The notes beneath the pieces are model-generated. The model was not told the DNA's origin. It saw only the letters and a list, made by a program, of their open reading frames with translations, and did no database searches. Shown piece after piece: positions 53,124-62,619 of a stretch of 64,000 bases of DNA. The stretch's first letter is position 1. Each line of letters opens with the position of its first letter. The position numbers and the translations under genes were made by a program. This DNA comes from Brevundimonas sp. (GTDB lineage Bacteria > Pseudomonadota > Alphaproteobacteria > Caulobacterales > Caulobacteraceae). Location: positions 1 to 64,000 of the forward strand of contig NZ_JACESA010000011.1 in assembly GCF_013912065.1 (NCBI RefSeq), in the 5' to 3' direction.

Positions 53124-54238
53124 ATGTCCAGCTCCAGGAAAATCAGGGCGAAGACGGCGTCCAGCAGGATGATGGCGAAGATCGCCTGCACCACCGCCGC
53201 CGTCACCCGCCGCCCCAGGCTTTCCACATCGCCCGCCACCGACATGCCCTGGCGGCAGCCGATGGCGGCGATCACCAGAGCGAAGACGGGCGCCTTCACC
53301 AGACCGACCATCATGTGCTGGGCCATCATTCCGTCCTCGAGCAGTCGCTGGAAGAAGAAGGCCGGTCCCAGATTCAGCGAGCTCCAGCAAACGATCAATC
53401 CGCCCAACAGACCGCCGATCATCCCCATGAAGGTCAGCAGCGGCAGCATCAGCACCAGGGCGGCCAGACGCGGCACCACCAGGGCCTGGAACGGGTTGAC
53501 GCCCATCACCTGCATGGCGTCGACCTCCTGGTTCATCCGCATCGACCCGATCTCGGCGGCGAAGGCCGACGCCGACCGCCCCGCCAGCAGGACCGAGGCG
53601 ATCACCACTGCGAACTCGCGGAACATGGCCACGCCGATCAGCTGCACCGCGAACACCTGGGCGCCGAAGTCGGTCAGCAGGTCCACGCCGATGAAGGCGA
53701 CGACGGCGCCGATGAAGAAGTTCGTCACCATGACGATCGGGATGGCGTCCAGCCCGGCGCGCTCGGCCTGGCTGACCCAGGCGGGCCAGCGGATGCCGCC
53801 GGGGTGTTTCGCGGCCTCGATCACGGCGGCCATCAGACGCCCCAGGAAGGCCAGCGACAGCATGGCCTCGCCGCCAAAGTCATGAACCCCCATGCCGATC
53901 TTGGCGAAGGTGCGGGTGAAGGCGTCGGGTCGTCTGGGGGGCGGGGCGCTCTGGCGCTCCAGCGCCTCGATCATCGTATAGATTCGGCCCGCCTCCGGAC
54001 GATGGGCCCAGGCCGACGGGGGCACCCCGCAACGCGACGCCTGCACCAGCGCCAGGGCGCCGGCGGTGTCGAACCGGCCCAGGTCCCGGGTGTCCACGCT
54101 CTCGACCTTGCGCCCGCCCAGGTCCCTGTCCAGCCGTTGCGGCAGACGCCCCAGGGCTGTCGTCGTCCAGTCGCCGATCAGGCGCAGCTTCGCCGCCCCC
54201 TGCCCCGCGTCGGAAATCTCGTAGTCGGTCTGGCTCAT
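53120..54238 (-). CDS. MlaE-type permease with N-terminal STAS-like domain
   Basis: The 372-residue protein has an N-terminal STAS-like part (about 1-95, with VESVDTRDLGRFDTAGALAL) and then the MlaE permease (FFIGAVVAFIG, FREFAVVIASVLLAGRSASAFAAE). The E. coli system has the STAS partner MlaB as a separate protein; here it is fused to the permease, as in many other bacteria. I start at ATG 54238. The 226 bp upstream hold no gene I can support. Confidence 0.92.
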   Translation of the reverse strand: MSQTDYEISDAGQGAAKLRLIGDWTTTALGRLPQRLDRDLGGRKVESVDTRDLGRFDTAGALALVQASRCGVPPSAWAHRPEAGRIYTMIEALERQSAPPPRRPDAFTRTFAKIGMGVHDFGGEAMLSLAFLGRLMAAVIEAAKHPGGIRWPAWVSQAERAGLDAIPIVMVTNFFIGAVVAFIGVDLLTDFGAQVFAVQLIGVAMFREFAVVIASVLLAGRSASAFAAEIGSMRMNQEVDAMQVMGVNPFQALVVPRLAALVLMLPLLTFMGMIGGLLGGLIVCWSSLNLGPAFFFQRLLEDGMMAQHMMVGLVKAPVFALVIAAIGCRQGMSVAGDVESLGRRVTAAVVQAIFAIILLDAVFALIFLELDI

Positions 54239-54464
54239 TGCGCCCCGGAAGTCGGATCGAACGTCACACTGCACCGATCCATGCGAGCAGCGGCCGGATT
54301 TCCACTCCGCCTAATGGTCAAGCCTCGGCTCGACGTCAACGCGCGATGACATTCGCCGTCCCTTTTCCGTATCGAGTGTGTCGAACCTGCGTCCCCCATC
54401 GGGCTCCCCAACCGCCACGCTGGCGGTCCGATCCAAACGCGGCCGCTCCCGTTTCGTTCGCCGG

Positions 54465-55919
54465 TCAGCCGAGATGTCGTCGCGCTGCAATCAGGTCCTC
54501 GACAAACCCGCGCCGCGCCTCGGCGCGCGCCGCCTTGTCCGGCAGCCTCAACAGATAGGAGGGATGGACCGTCAGCAGGCCGACAGATCCGTCGTCCAGC
54601 GCCAGGGCGCGTCCTCTTTCCGTCATCACCGCGGGCTTGCGGCCCAGTATGGCCAGGCCGGCGGTAGCGCCCAGCGCCAGCACCGCCTTCGGCTTGATCA
54701 AGCGTCGCTCGGCGTCCAGCCACCAGCGGCAGGCCTGTACCTCGCCGCTGGTGGGCGTCTTGTGCAGCCGGCGCTTGCCGCGCGGCTCGTGTTTGAAATG
54801 TTTGACGGCGTTGGTGACATAGACGTCGGACCGGTCGATCCCCGCCTCCTCCAGCGCGGCGTCGAGCACCTGTCCCGCGGGGCCGACGAACGGCTTGCCC
54901 GAGAGGTCCTCCTGATCGCCAGGTTGTTCGCCGACGATCATCAGCCGCGCCGACGAGGGCCCCTCGCCGCACACGCCCTGGGTCGCGTCGCGATACAGGG
55001 GGCAGCGGCGACAGGCCTGAACGCCACGCTCGACCTCGTCCAAAGTCTTTGGCGGGCTGTCCGCCTCCGGCCGCGCCGCATGAAGGTCCGGCGCCATCGC
55101 GCGGCTGAAACGCGTGTTGGGATCTGGCGCGGGCGTATTGACCATGGCTTCCGTCCGAACCTGCGACGCCGCCGTCAGTTCCGGTATCAGGGCCGCCTCG
55201 GGCAGGTTCTTCCAATAGGCCTTGGGCATCTCGCCCTGCATCGTTTTCAGCTTCAGCCTCGCCGGATTGAAGGTCGAGGCGTAATAGGTCTTCCAGAATT
55301 CCTCGACCTCGTCCTCGGCCGGCGCCATGTCCCGCGTCGCCGCCGGTCCGAAACTCAGCCGTTCCGTGTCCCAGAAGGCCGAGCCGTCCGGCGTCAGGAT
55401 CGACCACCGCATCGTGGTGAAGCGTCGCTGGAAAAAGGGGGCCGTCTTCTCCACCACCCGATGGGCCGGCTCGAACCAGGCGACCCAGGCTTCGCCCCGC
55501 GCATCATGCGTCTGTCGGAAGCGCACGAAGGCCTTCATCTTGTGCGCCGCACGACTGACGTTCTTGGCCCGCTCCAACGCCTCGGCCACATCCCGGTCGG
55601 AGATCACCTTCATCAGATCGGGCTCGTCCACCAGCCGCCAGAGCAGGCGGTACAGGAGGTCGAACCGATCCACCGCCCGGTGCAGGATCACCTCACGGGC
55701 CAGGTCCACGAAGGCGGCAGGCACGGTGAAATCCTCTGTCTTAAAGGGCGCTGGGAGGACCGTGGGCGCGGACAGACCCTCGAACAATCCACCCTGCCCT
55801 TCGGCGCCGCCCACCCGGAACCTCGCCTCGCTGGGGTTCACCCCAGCCAGCCGCATTCCCCGCGCGGCGACCCTCCACCCGTCGAAGTCCGTTTCCGACG
55901 CCAGCACCGCCGTACGCAT
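54465..55919 (-). CDS. UdgX-type uracil-DNA glycosylase fused to a TIGR03915-like domain
   Basis: The 484-residue protein has two parts. Residues 1-265 match the DUF4130/TIGR03915 repair-associated domain. Residues from about 295 form a family 4-like uracil-DNA glycosylase with 4Fe-4S Cys (ACRRCPLY), GEQPGDQED, and KRRLH with His386. In UdgX this His forms a covalent bond with DNA after uracil removal. The usual end motif HPSYLLRLPD is present. It overlaps the radical SAM gene by 1 nt, and the pair is known to occur together. It likely repairs uracil in DNA in an unusual, stable complex. Confidence 0.92.
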   Translation of the reverse strand: MRTAVLASETDFDGWRVAARGMRLAGVNPSEARFRVGGAEGQGGLFEGLSAPTVLPAPFKTEDFTVPAAFVDLAREVILHRAVDRFDLLYRLLWRLVDEPDLMKVISDRDVAEALERAKNVSRAAHKMKAFVRFRQTHDARGEAWVAWFEPAHRVVEKTAPFFQRRFTTMRWSILTPDGSAFWDTERLSFGPAATRDMAPAEDEVEEFWKTYYASTFNPARLKLKTMQGEMPKAYWKNLPEAALIPELTAASQVRTEAMVNTPAPDPNTRFSRAMAPDLHAARPEADSPPKTLDEVERGVQACRRCPLYRDATQGVCGEGPSSARLMIVGEQPGDQEDLSGKPFVGPAGQVLDAALEEAGIDRSDVYVTNAVKHFKHEPRGKRRLHKTPTSGEVQACRWWLDAERRLIKPKAVLALGATAGLAILGRKPAVMTERGRALALDDGSVGLLTVHPSYLLRLPDKAARAEARRGFVEDLIAARRHLG

Positions 55920-57217
55920 CAGAACAGGCTCAACTGTTCCGGCGCGGCCGACACGCGCGCCTTCAGGTCTACGGCGTCGGTCAGCCCGCCCGGCGTCCAG
56001 TCCAAGGCCGTGATGAACGGCCGCACCTTGGCGACTGAACGGGTCAGCCGCCCCACGTCCTCCAGCCTCAGCGTCCGGTAGCGTCGCACCGACACGATCC
56101 GGTCGACCGCCTTCACCCCCAGGCCCGGCACCCGCAGCAGCATCTCGCGCGGCGCACGGTTCACATCGACGGGGAACTGCTCGCGCCGGTTCAACGCCCA
56201 GGCCAACTTGGGATCGACCGCCAGATCCAGCATCCCGCCCGTCGTCGCCTCCCCGATCTCGGGCGCCGAGAATCCATAGAAGCGCAGCAACCAGTCGGCC
56301 TGATACAGGCGGTGTTCTCGCATAAGCGGCGGCTTCGACAGCGGCAGGATCGAACTGGAATCCGGGATCGGGCTGAAGGCCGAATAATAGACCCGTCGCA
56401 AGCCGTAACCGCCGTAAAGCGAGGCGCTGCGGTCCAGAATTTCGGTATCGGGCGCCCCGTCCGCCCCAACGATCAACTGGGTGCTCTGCCCGCCGGGGGC
56501 GAACCTCGGCGGCTTGATCCGTTCACCTTTCGCCGGCTTGGCCGCCTCTACGCCCAGCCGCACCTGGCTCATGGCCTTCTTGATGACGCCGACATCCTTC
56601 TGCGGCGCCAGCCGCGCCAAGGCTTCGTCGCGCGGCAGTTCGATATTGGCAGACAGCCGGTCGGCATACAGACCCGCCAACTCGACCAGTTTGGGATCGG
56701 CCTCGGGGATCAGCTTCAGATGGATATAGCCGCGAAAGTCGTGCACCTCGCGCAGCGTCTTGGCCACCAGGACCATCTGCTCCATCGTATAATCGCCGTT
56801 GCGGATGATGCCTGACGAAAGAAACAGCCCCTCGATATAGTTGCGGCGATAGAAGTTCAGCGTCAGGTCCACCACCTCGTCCACGCTGAACCGGGCCCGC
56901 TCCACGTTCGACGAGGCCCGGTTGATGCAGTAGGCGCAGTCATAAATGCAGAAGTTGGTCAGCAGGATTTTCAGCAGGCTGACGCACCGCCCATCCGGCG
57001 TATAGGCGTGGCAGATGCCCATCCCCTCGGTGGAGCCGATGCCCTTGCCCCCGACCGAGTCGCGTTTCGACGTCCCCGACGACGAACAGGAGGCGTCATA
57101 TTTGGCCGCATCCGCCAGAATCGACAGCTTTTTCCGAAGATCTAGACGCGCCATTTGTTCATGATACGTTCCAATCCCGTCGTCCGTCCAGCGGAGCCGT
57201 ATTTTTTGCTCGCCCAA
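55919..57217 (-). CDS. Radical SAM DNA repair/modification protein (TIGR03916-like)
   Basis: The 432-residue protein has the radical SAM Cys motif C-x3-C-x2-C in NFCIYDCAYCINRASSNVER near residue 97, and a C-terminal helix-hairpin-helix (LLRVPGLGVKAVDRIV near 370) that binds DNA. It is annotated in the family as a putative DNA modification or repair enzyme. It is transcribed just before the UdgX fusion, and the two together suggest one repair path. The substrate is unknown. Confidence 0.92.
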   Translation of the reverse strand: MGEQKIRLRWTDDGIGTYHEQMARLDLRKKLSILADAAKYDASCSSSGTSKRDSVGGKGIGSTEGMGICHAYTPDGRCVSLLKILLTNFCIYDCAYCINRASSNVERARFSVDEVVDLTLNFYRRNYIEGLFLSSGIIRNGDYTMEQMVLVAKTLREVHDFRGYIHLKLIPEADPKLVELAGLYADRLSANIELPRDEALARLAPQKDVGVIKKAMSQVRLGVEAAKPAKGERIKPPRFAPGGQSTQLIVGADGAPDTEILDRSASLYGGYGLRRVYYSAFSPIPDSSSILPLSKPPLMREHRLYQADWLLRFYGFSAPEIGEATTGGMLDLAVDPKLAWALNRREQFPVDVNRAPREMLLRVPGLGVKAVDRIVSVRRYRTLRLEDVGRLTRSVAKVRPFITALDWTPGGLTDAVDLKARVSAAPEQLSLF

Positions 57218-57226
57218 CGGCTGGTT

Positions 57227-58192
57227 CTAGCGAAGAAGCTCCAGCAACGAGGTGCTGCGCAGCGAGTTGATCACCTGCGCGGACGCCTCGATCGCCACCT
57301 GCGCCGCCTGCAGATCGGTGATCGCCTGAGCCGGGTCATAACCGGCCTTGTCCTGCATCATCTTGTCTAGAGCGAGATTTTGCGACTCGTGCGCGTTCAG
57401 CGCCGTTTCGACCTGGTTCTGCACCAGGCCGTTCTTGGCGGTCTGGTTGGTGACGCCCTCGTTGGCTTGGTCGAACTGGGTCAATTGGGCGGTGAGAAAG
57501 GCGACGACGCCGGCGCCGGGCTGACCGGTCAGGGTTCCAGGACCCGTGGGCGTATAGGTGACGCCGCCGATGACGACCGGAGTTCCGTTCTGATAGGCCT
57601 GCATGTTGCGGAACACGTCGGTCAGAGGCCCGCCGATCTCGCTGGCCAGAAAACCGGTCTCGACGAGGGTGTTCTCGTCGATGCGCGACTTCTGTTTCAG
57701 GTCGTCGTTCGCGAAGGTCGAGGCCGTCGAGGGAGCCGCAGCCAGATCCGCCATGGTCTTGGCCGTAGCCGGCGCGGCGTCGCCGCGTCCACCGCCGAAC
57801 AGATAGGAGCCCTGGTGTTCGGCGTTCAACCCGCTCTGGATGTGCTGATACTGCAGGCCGAGCTCGGTCATCAGATTGGTGATATTGCCGGCCGCGATCC
57901 CATCGGCGATCGCTTCTCGCGCGCCCGTCCCGCCTTCGTAGATGCGGGTCATGGCCAGGTCCTGAGCGCTCAGTCGCGCCGCCGCGCTCTCGCCGGCGCC
58001 GATGAACCCTTCCAGCCGCGCCTTTGTCGAGGTCAGGCTGGTCAGTTGTTCGGCGCCCCGGCCATAGCCGGACATGTTGGTGGCGATCTTCTCGCTGTCG
58101 ATCCGCTCCTGCGCGAGTTCCGCGCGGCTTTGGGCGCTCATGAGATTGAGCAGCGCCGACTGATAGTTCCCGAAGGTGGCGACCCGTGTCAT
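57227..58192 (-). CDS. flgL: Flagellar hook-filament junction protein FlgL
   Basis: The 321-residue flagellin-like protein joins hook and filament. It has N- and C-terminal helical segments: RVATFGNYQSALLNLMSAQ at the start and AQVAIEASAQVINSLRSTSLLELLR at the end, which pack as coiled coils. SGYGRGAEQLT near residue 42 fits FlgL. It overlaps the flgK stop by 4 nt and is translated with it. Confidence 0.92.
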   Translation of the reverse strand: MTRVATFGNYQSALLNLMSAQSRAELAQERIDSEKIATNMSGYGRGAEQLTSLTSTKARLEGFIGAGESAAARLSAQDLAMTRIYEGGTGAREAIADGIAAGNITNLMTELGLQYQHIQSGLNAEHQGSYLFGGGRGDAAPATAKTMADLAAAPSTASTFANDDLKQKSRIDENTLVETGFLASEIGGPLTDVFRNMQAYQNGTPVVIGGVTYTPTGPGTLTGQPGAGVVAFLTAQLTQFDQANEGVTNQTAKNGLVQNQVETALNAHESQNLALDKMMQDKAGYDPAQAITDLQAAQVAIEASAQVINSLRSTSLLELLR

Positions 58193-60309
58193 TGCAGAAT
58201 CCCGAGCAACACGTCGTACATGTCCTTGCTGGCCTGGATCAGGCGGGCGGAGGCGTTATAGGCCTGTTGGAAGGTGGTCATATTGACGAGCTCCTCGTCC
58301 ATGTTGACGCCCTCGGCAGAGTTGCGGCGACTGCCCGCCTCCTGCGCCAGAGCCGTCGCCGTCTCGGCTCGGGTCTTGGCCGCGGCGCCCTTGGCGCCGA
58401 TGTCGCCCGCAAAGTCGGCCGCGTAGGCCGAAAGGGTCTTGATCCCGCCGCCATTGCCGCCGGCGGAAGCGAAGTTGACGTTCTTCTTGCCGGCGTCGGA
58501 CAGCAACAGGCCGCCTCGCCCGTCGTTCTTGCTCAGCGCCGACGTCCCCGCCGGGGCCGACAGGTTCAACTGGGCCAGAGCCAGTTTCCCGGGATCCTGC
58601 TGGATGTCGCTGCGAACCGAATAGGCGCCCGCTCGCGTCGCGCCGGTCCCGCCCAGACCGAACAACTCCGACATCGACACGCCCGAGGGGTCCTGGGTCG
58701 TGCCGTCATTCACCACGCTCATGGTGGTGGCGGCGGAGGCGTTATAGGCCTTGAAACTCAGGGTTCCAGACGCATCCAGGCTGAACGCGCCGTACCGTCC
58801 CACGCCCGACACGGGATCGTTCAGAGCGGTCAGCAGTTCGCCCATGGTGCCGGTTCCCGCCGGCACGGCCACCGTCACGTCCCTCAGTCGCGAGCCGGAC
58901 TCGCTGGTGAAGCGGAACGTCAGGTTCTCGCCCACGTCGAACCCATGTTGCGACGTCAGGGTCAGGCCGGTGTCGTAGAAGGTCGGCGTCGTCGTGCTGA
59001 CCAGGTCGTTCATCCCGAACCAGTGCGAAAATCCGCGTCCGCCCTTGCTGCTCGGCGTCGTGGCGTCGTCGGCGATGGCGATTCCGTTGCCGGCCTGTCC
59101 TTCGATCTGCAGCCGTCCATCCGCGAAACTGACCGTCGCCGCCCCGCCCAACTGGGCGTTGATCGTCGTCAGGAAGGTCGTGGGATCGGCGGCGACGCCG
59201 TTGATCGTCATGGTCGCGCCCGAGAAGACGATCTCGGCCGAGGCCTGTATCACGCCCGCGCTGTCCACCGCCGTGATCGTCGTCGTGCCGGTGAAGCCTG
59301 TCAGGGCGTTGTCCAGCGACTGGCCGGTGTTTCGGCCAGTCAGACTGGTGGGCGCCGGCACGCTGCTGTTGGTGTTGTGCGCCCGGTTCAGCTCGTCGGC
59401 CAGCTTGGCCGTAAGTTCGCCCAGCCGGGCTGCGGCGGCCGGCGCATCGACATCGCGCAGTTCGACCAGCCCCCGGATCTCGCCAGAAGACACGCCGTCC
59501 AGCAGCGGCCAGCGCGTCCCGTTCGGCTCGGTGATCATGATGTCCGAAAAGGCCGTGGCGGCCCCCACGGTGCCCGCGGCCTGATAGGACAGCGTCGCAT
59601 GTCCCTCTCCGACCAGGGTCATGCCGGTCCCGGTCCGCAACGTCACGCCGCCGTTCGCCCGGGGCTCGATCTTGACGTCCATATACTGGGACAGTTGGTT
59701 GATCAGCGTCTGTTGGGCGTTCTGAGCGCCGGTCACGTCCTGGTTGATGACCGAACCGGAAGAGATCGTCTTGTTCAGCTTGTCGATCTGTTCCAGCAGC
59801 GGATTGACCGTTTCGACCGCGCTCTGCAGACGGCTATCGGCCTCCTGCCGCGCCGACTGGATCTGCGTGGCGATGCCGGAGGCCTCGTTGAACAAGGCTT
59901 GCGTCTTGTAGACCGTATCCTGACGCGCCGCCGAAGAGGTCGGACTTTCGCCCAAGGTCGCATAGCTGGCGAACAGTTTGTCGATACCCGCGAAGAAGCC
60001 GCCGTCGCCGCTGGGATCGCCGAACTGGGTTTGAATCTGGTCGTACAGTTCATAGCGCACCGTCTGGCGCGCCGAGTCGGCATTGGCGCTCATTCCGGCG
60101 GCCTGAAGGAACCGGTTCGTCGCCAGGCGCACCCGTGCGACGTCGACGCCCGAGCCATATCCCTCTGTTACGGCCGCCGTCTGATCGGCGACCTTGCGCA
60201 CGTAACCGGCGGTGTTGACGTTGGCGATATTGTCGGAGGTGATGCGCAACTGAGCCTGCGCCGTCTGCAGGCCCGAGGTCGCGATATTCATGATGGACGT
60301 CAGCGACAT
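58189..60309 (-). CDS. flgK: Flagellar hook-associated protein FlgK
   Basis: The 706-residue protein is the first hook-filament junction protein. The N-terminus (SIMNIATSGLQTAQAQLRIT, SDNIANVNTAGYVRK) has the axial-protein SDNIANVNTAGY motif, and the C-terminus (NMDEELVNMTTFQQAYNASA) is the standard FlgK end. The variable middle is long. It is divergent from fliK. The 407 bp from 60310 to 60716 hold only the fliK promoter; I saw no clear flgK promoter. Confidence 0.96.
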   Translation of the reverse strand: MSLTSIMNIATSGLQTAQAQLRITSDNIANVNTAGYVRKVADQTAAVTEGYGSGVDVARVRLATNRFLQAAGMSANADSARQTVRYELYDQIQTQFGDPSGDGGFFAGIDKLFASYATLGESPTSSAARQDTVYKTQALFNEASGIATQIQSARQEADSRLQSAVETVNPLLEQIDKLNKTISSGSVINQDVTGAQNAQQTLINQLSQYMDVKIEPRANGGVTLRTGTGMTLVGEGHATLSYQAAGTVGAATAFSDIMITEPNGTRWPLLDGVSSGEIRGLVELRDVDAPAAAARLGELTAKLADELNRAHNTNSSVPAPTSLTGRNTGQSLDNALTGFTGTTTITAVDSAGVIQASAEIVFSGATMTINGVAADPTTFLTTINAQLGGAATVSFADGRLQIEGQAGNGIAIADDATTPSSKGGRGFSHWFGMNDLVSTTTPTFYDTGLTLTSQHGFDVGENLTFRFTSESGSRLRDVTVAVPAGTGTMGELLTALNDPVSGVGRYGAFSLDASGTLSFKAYNASAATTMSVVNDGTTQDPSGVSMSELFGLGGTGATRAGAYSVRSDIQQDPGKLALAQLNLSAPAGTSALSKNDGRGGLLLSDAGKKNVNFASAGGNGGGIKTLSAYAADFAGDIGAKGAAAKTRAETATALAQEAGSRRNSAEGVNMDEELVNMTTFQQAYNASARLIQASKDMYDVLLGILQ

Positions 60310-60634
60310 GAATGCGTCTCCCTCGCCTCACCCGGCAAGCTCTGCCCTGAAACACGCAATTCTTGCCCGGCCACGCGCCGCCGCCGCTCAAGGAGAGCGT
60401 TGTTTTTCAACGATATTGCTAACCGCGCAATCTTCATGACCGGCAAGGTGCGCAAGCGTCGGGCCAAATATGTCCGATACGAAACTTCTTCCCGAAAATG
60501 CGACAGCCTCGATACGTCGATGACGCATTCCGTGCCGGGCAAAAACTTACGAAGGCACGGCAATAAACGACCATGATCGGCGCAAGACCCCTCCCGACTT
60601 TCGAATTTATCTATTGTTATCAACGCTCAACAAA

Positions 60635-60651
60635 CTGGCCCGCCCTTTGCG
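60635..60651 (+). promoter_or_regulatory. Sigma-54-like promoter before fliK
   Basis: TGGCCCGCCCTTTGC (60636-60650) has GG and GC exactly 10 bases apart, as required for sigma-54 promoters (consensus TGGCACG-N4-TTGC). It lies 67 bp before the fliK start. Class III flagellar genes of Caulobacter use such promoters. Confidence 0.7.
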
Positions 60652-60716
60652 ACGAGGGAACATGAAGAACCAGGCGCAGCAGGCGCCGCCCAAACCTGAA
60701 AGTCGCCTGCGCTCCC

Positions 60717-62615
60717 ATGCCGTCCGCATTCGCCATGTTCGCCTCCGTGCCTCCGGTTCCCGCCGGAACGCCCGCCGCTGCGCCGAACGGTCAGGACGGC
60801 GAGGCGGCCAATCTCTTCTCCTCGCAACTGGCTGACGTCTTCCAGGGCTTGGCGAAGACCGAGGCGGCGCCGACCGACACGCCTCATCGCGCGCCGGGCC
60901 GCCTGTCCATGCTGAAGATCTCGGCAGCCGATCTGGGGGCCGCGGAGGCCGCGTCCGTCCCGGTTGAAAAGGTCGAGGTCGACGCCATCCAGCCGCTCCT
61001 GATCGATACGCCTACGCCGGACGCCGACGCCCAGACCGATCCGGCAGACCCAGCGGTCGTGGAGCCGTCACAGGATGTTCCGGTTCAGGCCGCGCCTCAG
61101 CCCATTTCGCTCGTCCCCGCCGTGACGCCATCGACCGTGGCTGAGCCTTCGTCCGCCGCTTCTACGGAGGTCGCGACCAAGGGTTCGACCGATACGGGCC
61201 TGATGGTCCTGAACGTCGCAGAGGCGAACGCCCCCCGACCGGTCGCTCCGTCTATCAACGAGGTCGTTCAACAGATTCCGGTCGAAGCGGACATCAAGCC
61301 CGCCAAGCCGGATCAGACCCCGCCTTCGATCGAGACCAAGGCCGAGGCGGACCCGACGGCTGCCACGCCGGTTCCTTCCGTCAAGGTTCTGGGGTCCGAA
61401 GACGGTGTGAAGAGCCTGCCGACGAAAACGACGACCGATCCGACAACGCCTGTCCCTCAGACAGCAACCGCCGCCCCGTCTCCCGCGGCGGCGATGGGCC
61501 AAGGCTCGTCCGTCGCAACTAACAAGGTCGTAGCCCCTGCCCCCGCCGGAAACTCCACCTCGCAGTCGACTTCACCCGCCACGACGGTAGCCGGTGTCGC
61601 CGAGGCCTCAGTCGAACCCACGGCGACGCCCAAGGTCGAGATCAAGGTCGCCGTCCAGCCGGCCGCGGTCACAGCCCAACCGGTCCAGATCGCCGCCGCC
61701 GCAAATCTGAAACTGGCGGTATCCGAAGCGGTCAAGGCGATCGACGTCGAAAAGGAGTCAGCGGCTGAGACCGTGTCGGACGCCCTCCCGGCCTCCGACC
61801 TAGGTTCCGAAGCCGGCGCCGCGACGACGCCGCGGTCCGACCTAGCCCCGGCCAAGCCCGCGACGCCTTCCTTGCAGCAACACCCCGTCCTGCCCAGGTC
61901 CGCCCAGACCGATGCGGCGAGACCCGCCCAAAACGGATCGCAATCAACTTCGACCGATCACGTCGCGATGGCCGACGCCGCCCCGCCCCCAGGCCGGACC
62001 GCCGCTGATGCAGCCTCAGTTCAGACCGGCCCCGCTCCGATCGGGATCGTCGCGACAGCGGATGCGGCGTTCCTGGTCTCGGACCCCGCCGCACCTGTCG
62101 ATGCGCCTGCGGAAACCCGCGCCCTCGACGTCGCCACGACCACGACCCAGGCGACCAGCGCCTCCTCCCTGTCGCGCGCCACCATCGAGACCACCGCGCA
62201 TCTGGCCGCCCAGATCGCCCGCAAGCTGGAAGGACGTTCGACCCGGTTCGACATGGTCCTGACGCCCGAGGATCTGGGCCGGGTCGATGTCAGCCTCGAG
62301 ATCGGTTCGGACGGTCAACTGGCCGCGCGCCTGGCCTTCGACAATCCCGCCGCCGCCGCCGACCTGCGTGGACGCGCCGACGAACTGCGCCGCCAGCTTC
62401 AGGAAGCCGGCTTCCAGGTCTCCAGCGACTCTCTCGACTTCACCCAGCGCGACACGTCCTCCGGCGGAGGGTTCGACCGGCAGCAGCAGCAGCGTCAGAC
62501 CTCGTTCGCCGGCGCTTCGCGTCTGATCGACCAGGCCGATCTCTCCGTCACGCCCCCTCCGGGCGCCTGGACCAACCATTCCCAGACGCGCGACCGCGTC
62601 GATGTGAGGGTCTGA
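60717..62615 (+). CDS. fliK: Flagellar hook-length control protein FliK
   Basis: The 632-residue protein has a long Ala/Pro/Thr-rich middle and the C-terminal Flg_hook domain (about 505-575: LTPEDLGRVDVSLEIGSDG, LRRQLQEAGFQV). FliK measures the hook and tells the export gate to switch substrates. An ATG six codons in (MFASVPP) is an alternative start. It is followed after 4 nt by flgD, in one transcript from the sigma-54-like promoter. Confidence 0.9.
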   Translation: MPSAFAMFASVPPVPAGTPAAAPNGQDGEAANLFSSQLADVFQGLAKTEAAPTDTPHRAPGRLSMLKISAADLGAAEAASVPVEKVEVDAIQPLLIDTPTPDADAQTDPADPAVVEPSQDVPVQAAPQPISLVPAVTPSTVAEPSSAASTEVATKGSTDTGLMVLNVAEANAPRPVAPSINEVVQQIPVEADIKPAKPDQTPPSIETKAEADPTAATPVPSVKVLGSEDGVKSLPTKTTTDPTTPVPQTATAAPSPAAAMGQGSSVATNKVVAPAPAGNSTSQSTSPATTVAGVAEASVEPTATPKVEIKVAVQPAAVTAQPVQIAAAANLKLAVSEAVKAIDVEKESAAETVSDALPASDLGSEAGAATTPRSDLAPAKPATPSLQQHPVLPRSAQTDAARPAQNGSQSTSTDHVAMADAAPPPGRTAADAASVQTGPAPIGIVATADAAFLVSDPAAPVDAPAETRALDVATTTTQATSASSLSRATIETTAHLAAQIARKLEGRSTRFDMVLTPEDLGRVDVSLEIGSDGQLAARLAFDNPAAAADLRGRADELRRQLQEAGFQVSSDSLDFTQRDTSSGGGFDRQQQQRQTSFAGASRLIDQADLSVTPPPGAWTNHSQTRDRVDVRV

Positions 62616-62619
62616 CCCC

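Noticed and set aside
58186-60576. 796-residue plus-strand frame opposite flgK
   Set aside because: No motifs and odd composition; flgK on the other strand has conserved ends and correct length.
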